Below are positions 22,715-31,680 of a stretch of DNA of 64,000 nt, one piece after another; position 1 is the stretch's first letter, and the number at the start of each line of letters is the position of its first letter. The DNA lies in NCBI GenBank assembly GCA_019828595.1, contig JAHQRK010000002.1, positions 1,736,001 through 1,800,000 of the forward strand, written 5' to 3'. Both the position numbers and the translations under genes were made by a program. The notes under the pieces are model-generated. The model was not told the origin of the DNA and did not search any database. It saw only the letters and a program-made list of their open reading frames with translations. This stretch comes from Aphanomyces cochlioides (Eukaryota; Oomycota; Saprolegniomycetes; Saprolegniales; Verrucalvaceae).

Positions 22715-23524
22715 ATGTCTGCACTTCTTAAAAAATTATACTATGATCCAAAGATTGGATTCATTAGCGCAACAGCATTGTATAAAAAAGCAAAAGAACT
22801 TAATAATTCTATTACTCTAAAACAAGTTCGCGATTGGTATAAGAAACAAACTGATATTCAACAGCATTCAGCTCAAAACAAGAAATTTCCTGAGTTCAAA
22901 ATTGCAAGCAACAATCCAAACTCATGGCAAATGGATTTAGCTTTTTGGCAAAAACAACCAATATTTATCGCAATCAATATTAACAGTCGAATCGGCTTCG
23001 CCAAATTGTTGAAAAACAAAACTGCGCCTGTAGTTAGAAAAGCAATAGAAGAATTTCTTTCTCGAAACAAAACACATTCGTTTACATCAGATAATGGAAA
23101 TGAGTTTATGAATAAAAAAGTTCAAGAACTGTTAACAAAAGAACATATCAGTCATTACGCTGGAGAGTCTGGGGATCATACAATTCTAGGCAAGGTAGAT
23201 CGATTCATTAGAACGTTAAAATCAAGACTAACCAAAATGTTCGAGACAGGAATCTTTAAAAAGCTAACTCAAAAGCATCTAAACGATGCAATTTCAAATT
23301 ACAATGACACGGAACATTCATCCATTCATGCAACGCCAAATGAGATGAAAGGAAAAGTAATATTTTCCGAAAATGATCATAACCAAAATGTAGCAAAGCA
23401 AGTCTTAGAAAGCATCCCGATTGGCTCAAAAGTACGTTACAAATTGAAACCAAAAAATCCATTTCAAAAAGAAGGTGCTAAATATTCAAAATCCGTTTAT
23501 GAATTTATTGGATTAGATGGATAA
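22715..23524 (+). CDS. Retroviral-type (RVE) integrase, truncated before its chromodomain
   Basis: 269 residues, starting 9 nt after the polymerase stop. The RNase-H-fold core shows WQMDLAF (Asp74), TSDNGNEF (Asp126) and GKVDRFIRTL, with Asp162 at the place where the family has the catalytic glutamate (35 residues after the second Asp). In Polintons this enzyme joins the ends to the target and makes the 6-bp duplication. The N-terminus resembles the helical lead region of Polinton integrases. The frame ends at a TAA (23522-23524), and the usual C-terminal chromodomain is stranded downstream. It may be inactive or altered in targeting. Confidence 0.88.
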   Translation: MSALLKKLYYDPKIGFISATALYKKAKELNNSITLKQVRDWYKKQTDIQQHSAQNKKFPEFKIASNNPNSWQMDLAFWQKQPIFIAININSRIGFAKLLKNKTAPVVRKAIEEFLSRNKTHSFTSDNGNEFMNKKVQELLTKEHISHYAGESGDHTILGKVDRFIRTLKSRLTKMFETGIFKKLTQKHLNDAISNYNDTEHSSIHATPNEMKGKVIFSENDHNQNVAKQVLESIPIGSKVRYKLKPKNPFQKEGAKYSKSVYEFIGLDG

Positions 23525-23802
23525 AGACGCATTTACGATCAAAAAATAATCACGTCGTATATAAACCAGTTAATGATATAAAAATAGTAGAAGCTCAAAC
23601 TACTGACGCTGATGGAAGAGCAAATGACATTTATGAAGCTGAGAAAATTTTAAGTCACAAGAAACTAAAAAATGGTCAATACAAATATCTGGTTAAATGG
23701 GCTGATGGAAGTGAATCATGGGAGCCTCAGAAGAATCTAAGAATATTTAATAAAAATCAAATGAGTCAATTAGAAAAAAATTATTTTGCACAGGTAATAT
23801 AA
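23525..23802 (+). pseudogene. Stranded chromodomain of the integrase
   Basis: After the integrase stop the same frame stays coding for a few codons; coding sense then moves to another frame around an A-run at about 23540 and continues to a TAA at 23800-23802. This second frame codes a clear chromodomain: YEAEKILSHKK, YLVKWADGS and ESWEPQKNL, with the aromatic residues that cage methyl-lysine. It has no start codon of its own. Polinton and chromovirus integrases end in this domain, which steers insertion to marked histones. So a stop and a one-base slip separate it from the enzyme. Confidence 0.85.
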
Positions 23803-23840
23803 ACTACCAAATATATATACGTTAATTAATTCGTAGTAAA

Positions 23841-25172
23841 ATGTATCCGAGCTATAAGGATCTCGCTGATAAAAAAGCAAAATTACAAGAATATTATGAT
23901 CAAATCAAACTTGATAAAAAGATCGATGCTATTAAACAAAAGGCATATGAAACTGCTATTTGGAGTAGTGATGTTGCATCAAATGTAATTCTACCAAAAC
24001 CTCAAATGTCTTCAAATATTGGCAGAACAATTGAAATTCAAACAGATTCATCAAACCCAAGAACCATTGAAGTTCAAACCGAATCAAACGGTAGAACTAT
24101 ACAAACCCAAACTAAACGAAATACGAAAGCCAGATCTGCTCAAACCGAGCCAATGGGTATTACAACTGGAACTCAATATGAAAGTAATCCAAGATACGAA
24201 CCCAGAATTAAAACAAGGGATCAAATCAAATTAGAAAATATGCCCCCTGTCGAAACAAGAAATAGTTTCAGAATTTTGTCTGATGAAGACGACGAAGAGT
24301 CAAAACCAATATTTCCCGCAGAGGATAACAAAAAAACTCCAAGAGAACAAATTATAAAACTTTATAAGGACAATTGGAACTTCTTTAAAACAAGAAAGAT
24401 TTCTCCGATATTACTAAATGGTGATGAAGATAAGAGTGTATACTTGGGAAGATCGGGAAGACTATTTACCATACGGAGTGATCATGAAAATAAGAATAAA
24501 CGTATAATTGATTACGATTGGGTTGCTACAAAAGAAAAAATTGACAAAATTATTGATGAAAATAGACGTGTGAATGGCATCCGACAAGGCGTTACTCAAA
24601 TGTCAATTAAAAGCGAACCTGATATCAAAATGGAAGGCCAAGGCTTTAAATTAATCGCCCGTAAAAAACTCATTGGACGAGGCTTAATCGGCGCGGGAAT
24701 TTCGCATTTACATAATTTTGAAAAAGATTATTTATATCGACCTCTTGGAGCTAAATATGTCAATTTGAAAGCTCTTGGTCAAGGATATTTAAGTTTACGC
24801 CATCCGTCTGGTAATTCCTGTTTTAAACGATTAAAAATGTCAGATAAACTACTTCAAATCATCAAAATCTTGTTATTTGATGGAGTTATTGATTATAGTC
24901 TTTATAATCAGCTTGACAACAAAGATAAAATTGCGTTTTACGATACTCTAAAAGTTTGTAAACTATTAAATTCGTTTAAAGAAACTATTAGCGATCCACG
25001 AGATGGTAGTGATAAATATGTTGCTGAATTCAATAAGCTCATTGGTGAAATCAAGATCGGTAATGATAATCCTTTGATCAAATCGGAACTAAAGAAGATG
25101 TCGATTCATTTATTTCAAAATGGAATTTTAAGCGATAAACAATTCAATGATATTTTGATGATGACAATATAG
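23841..25172 (+). CDS. Polinton protein of unknown function, 443 residues
   Basis: Not recognised. Residues 1-60 are a charged helix or coiled coil; about 60-110 hold tandem short repeats built on RTI followed by QT; an acidic patch (SDEDDEES) lies near 145; the C-terminal ~180 residues are more globular, with a glycine-rich stretch (GRGLIGAG), LGAKYVNLKALGQGYLSLR and helices around LLQIIKILLFDGVID. It lies between the integrase and the pVI-like gene in the same direction. It may be a structural or core protein. Confidence 0.7.
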   Translation: MYPSYKDLADKKAKLQEYYDQIKLDKKIDAIKQKAYETAIWSSDVASNVILPKPQMSSNIGRTIEIQTDSSNPRTIEVQTESNGRTIQTQTKRNTKARSAQTEPMGITTGTQYESNPRYEPRIKTRDQIKLENMPPVETRNSFRILSDEDDEESKPIFPAEDNKKTPREQIIKLYKDNWNFFKTRKISPILLNGDEDKSVYLGRSGRLFTIRSDHENKNKRIIDYDWVATKEKIDKIIDENRRVNGIRQGVTQMSIKSEPDIKMEGQGFKLIARKKLIGRGLIGAGISHLHNFEKDYLYRPLGAKYVNLKALGQGYLSLRHPSGNSCFKRLKMSDKLLQIIKILLFDGVIDYSLYNQLDNKDKIAFYDTLKVCKLLNSFKETISDPRDGSDKYVAEFNKLIGEIKIGNDNPLIKSELKKMSIHLFQNGILSDKQFNDILMMTI

Positions 25173-25177
25173 AAGCT

Positions 25178-25384
25178 ATGAAAACGATTAATGTTAAACA
25201 TCCATTTTTAAAAATATATAATAAAAAGGCCAAAGAAAATGAAGATAGACTAATTGAAACGATGGAAAACTTAATCATTGATAATACAGAACCAAAATCA
25301 AGTTTTCAAAGATATGGACCATCTATTGATGAATATAAAAGAAAAAAGAAATTAGAGCAAAAATCAAAGACATTTGCTCTTTAA
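25178..25384 (+). CDS. Small hypothetical Polinton protein, 68 residues
   Basis: Begins 5 nt after the preceding stop, which suggests co-expression. Highly charged, with acidic and basic clusters and no recognised motif. Confidence 0.5.
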   Translation: MKTINVKHPFLKIYNKKAKENEDRLIETMENLIIDNTEPKSSFQRYGPSIDEYKRKKKLEQKSKTFAL

Positions 25385-25455
25385 GATGATTTAATAATAT
25401 ATTTTTATTTTTTATGTAATTCATAAAATATAGACTTCGTTTAAATCAACGAAAT

Positions 25456-25935
25456 ATGAAAGGAACAGGAGGTTATAAAGTAGTTCACGTATCATCATCT
25501 CTTTCAAAGAAAAAACTTTCTAAAGCATCCAAAGGTGGTACAGTTGTATTTAGCGCTGATGATTTAAAAGGAAGTAAGCCAATGCTTGTGCATCCAGCTA
25601 ATTATAGCAAAATAGTTCAAGCTCAAAAAGCTAATAAAGGAGCTCGTTTGGATTTTACTGAAGGGGAAATTCATCACGATTTAAGCCATCACCAAGGCGG
25701 AAGCATTTGGGATAGTTTGAGATCAGGTTTGAGTACGGCTTGGAATAGTGTAATTAAACCTGTACTAAGTGGAGTTGGAGATGCAATCGCATATAGTAAT
25801 CCAGAATTGGCCCCTATTAGGGAAGGCATTCGTAAACTTAGCGGCGTAGGTTTTCAAAAGGGCTCTCAAGCGGCTAAAGATCGTATGGCCCTTGTTCGTG
25901 CGAAGAAACGTGGTGGTAGTTTTCGACTAGTATAA
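25456..25935 (+). CDS. Adenovirus pVI-like minor capsid protein with protease sites
   Basis: 159 residues. A glycine-glycine cleavage-type site sits at HHQGG-S (81-83) and is followed by an amphipathic helix rich in Trp, Leu and Ser (SIWDSLRSGLSTAW), the arrangement of the membrane-lytic cement protein pVI of adenoviruses. A second site, KKRGG-S, is five residues from the C-terminus. The element also codes an adenain-like protease, so the pair forms a plausible virion-maturation system. Similarity is by architecture, not by alignment. Confidence 0.65.
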   Translation: MKGTGGYKVVHVSSSLSKKKLSKASKGGTVVFSADDLKGSKPMLVHPANYSKIVQAQKANKGARLDFTEGEIHHDLSHHQGGSIWDSLRSGLSTAWNSVIKPVLSGVGDAIAYSNPELAPIREGIRKLSGVGFQKGSQAAKDRMALVRAKKRGGSFRLV

Positions 25936-26049
25936 ATATACCATTTTACGTTTGACCATGAGCTTTGAACACCAAAACATCAAGCTTTTGTAAAAAATCG
26001 GTAGTAAAAAAAATACCTCTATATAGAGTATAAGCTTGTGCTTTCAACA

Positions 26050-26244
26050 ATGCTTATCGATTTAACATTAATAAAGAAGACTCAAGAAATGATTGATGCT
26101 CAAGTTAAACGAAATCTGAATCCATACAAAAGAAACCGATACATTTGTGATTGCGGTGAATCAGTAAACGTGAGATATCGTTTTAGTCATCAAAGATCAT
26201 ATGCACATAAAAAAGCAATTATAGAGATCGAAAGAAATAATTAG
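26050..26244 (+). CDS. Small zinc-finger protein
   Basis: 64 residues from the first ATG. The pattern CDCGESVNVRYRFSHQRSYAH gives two cysteines and two histidines spaced like the one-finger proteins common in giant viruses and virophages. A TATATAG precedes it by ~30 nt. It possibly binds DNA or RNA. Confidence 0.6.
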   Translation: MLIDLTLIKKTQEMIDAQVKRNLNPYKRNRYICDCGESVNVRYRFSHQRSYAHKKAIIEIERNN

Positions 26245-26255
26245 AGAATAGTAAG

Positions 26256-27113
26256 CTAATTTTTTTTCGGTCTAATAATCAACTGAATCAAAATTTGACT
26301 ATCTTCAAACTTGACAATATTATAATTCTGATCGCAAATTATCACTTCTATGTATGGTCTTGAGCCATCAGAAATTTCTACCCAAGAATACTCAGGATAT
26401 CTTACATCTATTAAATCCCCAATAGTGGTGTTTTGTGATGTAAAAGTCGTTAAAACATCAGGAACAGAAGTGTATGGATTATTAACTAAATTACAACGAA
26501 CTAAAAAGCTTGAAACAGGGTTTACTTGTGGAGTAAAACTACTTAAAAACGATTGAGCAGTCGTTTGACGAGAGGGAGGAAATGTTGCAACTTGATAGCC
26601 AACTATTAAATTAAATCCACTTGGAATGATAATTTGCGGAGCATAGCCACCTGTTGGTACGCCTGTTGAATATAACCCACTGGCTGGTAGCGACCAGCCT
26701 GTTGGTAAACTTAAAGGAGTAGGTAATAAATCAATTTGGCAACCATAATATGTAGAATTTTCTGAAATATTAAAATATATCACATTGTTTCCATTAGAAT
26801 CAATCAGATATGCACCAGCCGCGATAAGTTTAGAAGCTACATAATTTTGAATATCAGCATAACTGTAATAACCATTAGGTAAAGTGATAGATATGGTCGA
26901 TGTAGTAGCGCCATATGGTACAATAATTTGAAATGTATTATTTCCGTACAAGGTTGAATTAATATTGAATTGAGAATTATACAATTGAATCCCAGCAACA
27001 GCAATTTCCATATTGCTAAAATTGACTGCACTATTCCCAAATGTATATCTTAGCGTATTATTATAGCCATTATTCACAATATGAGTTGAATTAAGAACAA
27101 TAAGTGAGCTCAT
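26256..27113 (-). CDS. Penton-like minor capsid protein (single jelly roll)
   Basis: 285 residues, rich in Asn, Ser, Thr and Tyr with alternating beta-strand character. The start (LNSTHIVNNGYNNTLRYTF) and the end (EYSWVEISDGSRPYIEV, then FEDSQILIQLIIR) match the pattern of Polinton and virophage minor capsid proteins, which form the fivefold vertices. It is followed on the same strand by the packaging ATPase upstream, so both morphogenesis genes may be co-expressed. Confidence 0.8.
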   Translation of the reverse strand: MSSLIVLNSTHIVNNGYNNTLRYTFGNSAVNFSNMEIAVAGIQLYNSQFNINSTLYGNNTFQIIVPYGATTSTISITLPNGYYSYADIQNYVASKLIAAGAYLIDSNGNNVIYFNISENSTYYGCQIDLLPTPLSLPTGWSLPASGLYSTGVPTGGYAPQIIIPSGFNLIVGYQVATFPPSRQTTAQSFLSSFTPQVNPVSSFLVRCNLVNNPYTSVPDVLTTFTSQNTTIGDLIDVRYPEYSWVEISDGSRPYIEVIICDQNYNIVKFEDSQILIQLIIRPKKN

Positions 27114-27192
27114 TTTTTCTTATGTTATTTTATATCATTTATTTATTATTTGATTGAAATAATTGTCTCTCTAATTGCTGAAAGCAAGCTTA

Positions 27193-27876
27193 TCAAAGTG
27201 TATTCAAATCAATTTTTTTCCCAAAATTATACCTCAATTCTTGATTAACAGAATCAACAAACAGAGCTTGGCCTTTGCTTGCAGTAGCTTTATTGTATGC
27301 CTTGATCATTTTGTCTTCATTAACTTCAGGAATGTTAAAATCCTTACAAACCATTTGAAGATCTCTTTTGCTATTTGCTTTTAAAATAAATACATATTCG
27401 CTATTCAATCTAATGGTTTTATATGTGTCAAAATATGAATGAGCTAAAAATATAGTGCTTAACAATTTATGTCTTCCACGGGTGAAATAATGCGTAAATA
27501 TATTTTTTTGAAGCATTTTGTCATTTGAATAATCATCGATGATAACTAATTGTAATGAGCCATTATTTGGAATATCGTCAACAGAAGGAGGTGGTTCATT
27601 TGGGTCATAAATCGTAATGAAGTCTTTTAATTTATCTTTTAAGTAATTATACAGACTTTGCTCAGGATTGCGAGCAATAATATGCAAATGGCTGTAAATA
27701 TGAGGAGAGTGCTTGAGAATATGGAAAATTAGATTCGTCTTACCAGAATAGCTGGGTCCCAGCACGATAGCTCTGAAAAGGTTCTGAATTTTAAGATCTT
27801 TGTTTATACCATGAGACTTACTTTTATAAGCCTTAGGTAATTTTCCTCCCCAGTCCTCTATTTCATTGGAACTCAT
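27193..27876 (-). CDS. FtsK/A32-like genome-packaging ATPase
   Basis: 227 residues. Walker A is GPSYSGKT (40-47); Walker B is LQLVIIDDY with Asp114/115. Beyond these come a sensor-like segment (STIFLAHSYFDTYK) and a C-terminal helical part. This small ATPase is a hallmark of Polintons, virophages and NCLDVs and drives DNA into preformed capsids. It is divergent from the fibre gene; the 68-nt spacer holds TATATATA motifs that could serve both. Confidence 0.9.
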   Translation of the reverse strand: MSSNEIEDWGGKLPKAYKSKSHGINKDLKIQNLFRAIVLGPSYSGKTNLIFHILKHSPHIYSHLHIIARNPEQSLYNYLKDKLKDFITIYDPNEPPPSVDDIPNNGSLQLVIIDDYSNDKMLQKNIFTHYFTRGRHKLLSTIFLAHSYFDTYKTIRLNSEYVFILKANSKRDLQMVCKDFNIPEVNEDKMIKAYNKATASKGQALFVDSVNQELRYNFGKKIDLNTL

Positions 27877-27944
27877 TTATTAGAAAGCTAATATTATATA
27901 TATTTTAGAATATATACTTATTTGTCTTCAACTCTATTAAAAAT

Positions 27945-30161
27945 ATGAGTGGAATCATAGCTAATACACCTACTATAAATAGTTCAACATACAATCCGTC
28001 AAATTACACAAGTGATGTTTATTTGAGAAAAAGTGATCCTAGAGTCTCATATATCAGTAATCTAACTGCTGGGCAAGCAAGTGCTAAAAAGGCATTAATT
28101 TTAGATTCAGGGCTTTCAATAAGTGGAATCAACTCGATTGGTATGACTGGTATTTACACAAACACAAGCACTACCGATGCATCAAGCACTATTACAGGCT
28201 CGATGATTACTGCAGGTGGATTGGCGGTGTCCAAGAAAATTTATGCCGGTAGCGATATCAATATCATTAATGGAACCGCGCAAATCAATCTAAATAGTTC
28301 GTCAAATACTGCGGGAAGATCGACGTGCGCATTTATTAATGACCAAGGTACGTTCGAGATTGGTAGCCGTGGATCGACGAATTCACAGCTTCCTGGTCAG
28401 CTCTACATTTGGAATGGATCATTTCTGATGAGTATGACCACTGCAGGCAATACAGGTTTTCTAAGCACTTCGGATGCTACATCTTCGAGTGCAGGCGGCT
28501 CAATGACTATATATGGTGGGTGCGCTATTGCTAAGAAACTGTATGTAGGTAGTAATGCATCAGTAAGCGGATCTATACTTCAAGGAACGAGCACAGATAC
28601 ATCAAGAGCAATATCTTGCTTAAACAATAATCTTGCTATTGCTGGCACTTCTTATATTACGCTTGGTCAATCAACCAACAATAATAATCAAGCTGAACTT
28701 TCCTTTTATTATGCTGGCAGCGGATCAACCAATAATAGATTTCAAATTGGATTTTACGGAGGTAGCAGATTACTCGAAGTAGCAGCTTCTGGTATAATCA
28801 ATATCAATTCTAATATTGCTTCAACAACGCAGTCGAATGGTAGTTTGGTAATCGCTGGAGGAATGGGCGTATCAGGAGCTATCAATACTGGTGGAGCTAT
28901 CAATTCTGGCGCATCGATCTCAGCAACTACGGCTACGATTGGTTCTACTTCGAATACTGGCGGGACCCTTTCGATTACAAGCGTTGGATACCACTTGGCA
29001 ATGTATTATAGTGCAACCGTTAATTCGACTATCAATACAAGTTCTGGAGGCGATATTGTGCTATCGAGTACGAATGGAGGAACAAGCACATATTATACGT
29101 TTGCTAATAATGGGCAGATTCAACTATCTGGTATCTCAGCGCGCAATAGTCATAAAATGGATCTCGGAACTAATACATCGAAAGACAATATCATTTGTCT
29201 TGCTCAGACCAATAACACAAGCCCATCCTACATGCTCGGCGTATCGAGCTTATCACTCAATTATACGTCTGGTGGCTTGCATACTTGGTTTTACAACAAC
29301 TCAACTACGCCGGCTATCACTGGTACTCAGCAGATGCAGCTGAGTACTGGTGGTAATCTCAATATTGCTATTGGTGGAGTTCATTGCTATGGTCTCAATG
29401 CGGGTGATCTTAGCACCACAGGTCCAGGTATGCATATGCATTATTCGACTGGTTCGAGTGTTGGCATTCTACAATGCTTCGATTATTCATCGTCTCAATA
29501 CAAAGATATCAACATTCAATCCTCACTCTTCTATAAGTCATCTAACGGTTTTTGGGGCGTGGGCACAAACAATCCTGGATGTCCTCTGGAAATCCTTGGT
29601 ACTGGCTCACAATCAACTGGATCGGGCTTTACTTTCATTACGAGTAGTTCAGTTGGTCATGCGACTGGATTTAGTAATAGAAACTTCTCTCTTAAGACGA
29701 GTGGTGGGATTATGGTTGCTTCTGGTGAAATTGATTGTCTTTCAGATCTGAGAACAAAATCAGATGTAATCGATCTATCTCAAGATCAATCCGAGCGATT
29801 TGTCCGTAATATCACTCCTATCGAGTATAGCTATAAGGCAAATCCTGATAAACGCCATTATGGCTATGGTGCACAAGAACTCGTGAAACATGGTTTGAGT
29901 GTGTTAGTTGGCGCTACTGATTCGGATGAACCATTGCCCGAGGAAATTATTGAGTGTGTTAATGGTGATGTTATTCAGATTGGATCTGACAGCCGCCTTG
30001 TTGTCGATGTGATTAGTATTGTACCATTGCTGCATTCTGCTCTTAAACGTGCGCTTAAGAAAATTGATAATCTTACTCAAGTTGTTGGAAAGCAGCAGAT
30101 GCAGATGGAACAACTGACAACTAAACCTGTTCGACGCACAAAAAGCAGCGCTTTGCTGTAA
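27945..30161 (+). CDS. Tail-fibre/spike-like protein with C-terminal S74 self-cleaving chaperone
   Basis: 738 residues. The shaft carries repeated units of the form GGxAV(S/A)KK(I/L)Yxxx, seen about residues 85-105, 180-205 and 300-320, with Gly/Ser/Thr/Asn-rich beta sequence between them. Residues about 598-735 are an intramolecular chaperone/peptidase S74 domain: LSDLRTKSDVI with the Ser-Asp...Lys signature, FVRNITPIEYSYK, HYGYGAQELVKHG, and a final coiled coil. In phage and giant-virus fibres this domain trimerises the shaft, then cuts itself off. A host-attachment fibre is the natural reading. Confidence 0.85.
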   Translation: MSGIIANTPTINSSTYNPSNYTSDVYLRKSDPRVSYISNLTAGQASAKKALILDSGLSISGINSIGMTGIYTNTSTTDASSTITGSMITAGGLAVSKKIYAGSDINIINGTAQINLNSSSNTAGRSTCAFINDQGTFEIGSRGSTNSQLPGQLYIWNGSFLMSMTTAGNTGFLSTSDATSSSAGGSMTIYGGCAIAKKLYVGSNASVSGSILQGTSTDTSRAISCLNNNLAIAGTSYITLGQSTNNNNQAELSFYYAGSGSTNNRFQIGFYGGSRLLEVAASGIININSNIASTTQSNGSLVIAGGMGVSGAINTGGAINSGASISATTATIGSTSNTGGTLSITSVGYHLAMYYSATVNSTINTSSGGDIVLSSTNGGTSTYYTFANNGQIQLSGISARNSHKMDLGTNTSKDNIICLAQTNNTSPSYMLGVSSLSLNYTSGGLHTWFYNNSTTPAITGTQQMQLSTGGNLNIAIGGVHCYGLNAGDLSTTGPGMHMHYSTGSSVGILQCFDYSSSQYKDINIQSSLFYKSSNGFWGVGTNNPGCPLEILGTGSQSTGSGFTFITSSSVGHATGFSNRNFSLKTSGGIMVASGEIDCLSDLRTKSDVIDLSQDQSERFVRNITPIEYSYKANPDKRHYGYGAQELVKHGLSVLVGATDSDEPLPEEIIECVNGDVIQIGSDSRLVVDVISIVPLLHSALKRALKKIDNLTQVVGKQQMQMEQLTTKPVRRTKSSALL

Positions 30162-30190
30162 TAGAGCGAAGTCTCTCGACCCTTAGTAAT

Positions 30191-30227
30191 AAAAAAAGCA
30201 ATTCTAAGCTCGCTTAGTAGTTTTTTT
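30191..30227. terminator. Palindromic 3' hairpin between convergent fibre and capsid genes
   Basis: A7 and T7 runs enclose CTAAGC-TC-GCTTAG. Read from either strand it is a stem followed by T's, placed exactly between the fibre stop and the capsid stop. It suits a bidirectional 3'-end signal such as the hairpin polyadenylation signals known in some giant viruses and virophages; use here is inferred. Confidence 0.55.
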
Positions 30228-30234
30228 GGTGTAT

Positions 30235-31680
30235 TTAAGTCCAATGATGAATTTCCCCAGTTAAACGGTCAACAGAAAGATCTCGTTCATACACAACTAA
30301 AATCAAGCAATTTGTTCCTTGGCAGCAAGCATTGACACCGCTTACGATAACTGATTGTGGAACGTCTGGGTTAGTAATACGAGAACAGTCGGCGACCATA
30401 ATACGCTGAATCGTTTGCCACTTTTGAAAATCAATCAAACCATTTGAAATTTCGTGGGTAAGACCACCATTAATTGCTCCAAGTTTCTTAAATTCGTCAT
30501 TCCAAGCTTCAAAGTCGTAATCCAATGTTTTACTAAATACGTTGTCATTTCCAACTTGAACTTGAAAGCTACGAATTGAACTACCTGCTTGACAAGTCCA
30601 AGGCGCACTATCAAATGGGCTTTGGAATTGTTCTACACCATTAGCCGACGAATTTGCAAAATGTCCGCTGCTTGTTTCGCTGTATGGTACCAAACAAACA
30701 TATTTGATATTTTTCCAAGAACCAGATAATTGAAGATAGAATGTAGCATTTTGTTGAGCTGAAGAAAGAGCACCAGTGCCGGCTTTTCCTCGGAAATATT
30801 GAGCATAACAATCAAGATATTTCACGTTCTTTACAGGCTGACTTACAATCGGTAACGGATTAGCAATATCATAGAATGGAATATTTAATCTGGCTGTTGT
30901 AAATGGAAGGTATTGCCCAGCTTGGGCTAGCGTTGTAATGTTATTCTGAAGGGGACCAAATGCTAAACGAACAGTCGTCGAAGCTGTATTACATCCAGCA
31001 AGAGCGTTTGCAGAATCAGCAGAGGCCAACATAACTGGAACGGTATTGCCGCTTGTCATAGTTGTAGAAGCTAACGTTAGCCCAGTAGTAGTAACTGCAA
31101 TATCGCAATAACCACTATTTACTTTAAGTCGTAATTTCAATTGAGGATTTCCGATAAGATCCAATTCTTTAAAAATTGGATGAAGATCAACAAGACGAAT
31201 TTTTAACATATGATGCCAAACACCAAGAACCGAGCCCGCCACTGGTGCAGTATTTACGACAAAAGCTCCTTTGCCGTTTTGAGCTGCAATGGTTGATGCT
31301 ACAGAAGATCGTTGTGTAATCCAATTGTAGGCATTTACTCCACCCGTATAGTTTCCCGATGAGTCAATGTTTCCAGTAAGTTGTGGATTGCTGTAAATAC
31401 GAGAAATAAATCCATTATTTTCTTTCAACGATGCCTCAGTTGGTACAGTTCCCAAAGTAGCGGTGCAATTTGAGAAATTGTTTGTAAAACCATCGCCTGA
31501 TAACGAAGTCGTTGCTGAAGAAAAAGACATAGATTGCCAATCATCCGCGCTCATAAAAGCGTCAGCACCGTGTTTATTAAGGTCAGAAATGCTCCATTCA
31601 GTCATTGCTCGAATGTTATTCCAGTAGAGTTTGAAATCCGATTCAGTAATGATAGTTTGTCCATTAAGTTCTACTGTCAT
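30235..31680 (-). CDS. Major capsid protein (double jelly roll), larger C-terminal part
   Basis: 481 codons. The start of this frame (a conserved ITESDFKLYWNN/TEWSISDLNKHG region) is an internal part of Polinton capsid proteins, not a usual N-terminus. Further on come the strands and loops of both jelly rolls and a C-terminal region with FEAWNDEFKKLGAINGG. The missing N-terminal part is coded directly upstream in another frame (31677-31991), overlapping by ATGA. This subunit builds the icosahedral capsid as trimeric capsomers. As read, the protein would be made in two pieces unless a -1 frameshift or reinitiation occurs. Confidence 0.88.
   Translation of the reverse strand: MTVELNGQTIITESDFKLYWNNIRAMTEWSISDLNKHGADAFMSADDWQSMSFSSATTSLSGDGFTNNFSNCTATLGTVPTEASLKENNGFISRIYSNPQLTGNIDSSGNYTGGVNAYNWITQRSSVASTIAAQNGKGAFVVNTAPVAGSVLGVWHHMLKIRLVDLHPIFKELDLIGNPQLKLRLKVNSGYCDIAVTTTGLTLASTTMTSGNTVPVMLASADSANALAGCNTASTTVRLAFGPLQNNITTLAQAGQYLPFTTARLNIPFYDIANPLPIVSQPVKNVKYLDCYAQYFRGKAGTGALSSAQQNATFYLQLSGSWKNIKYVCLVPYSETSSGHFANSSANGVEQFQSPFDSAPWTCQAGSSIRSFQVQVGNDNVFSKTLDYDFEAWNDEFKKLGAINGGLTHEISNGLIDFQKWQTIQRIMVADCSRITNPDVPQSVIVSGVNACCQGTNCLILVVYERDLSVDRLTGEIHHWT

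Noticed and set aside
23525..23802. Chromodomain as a separate small gene
   Set aside because: No start codon in its frame before the domain; it is the expected C-terminus of the integrase.
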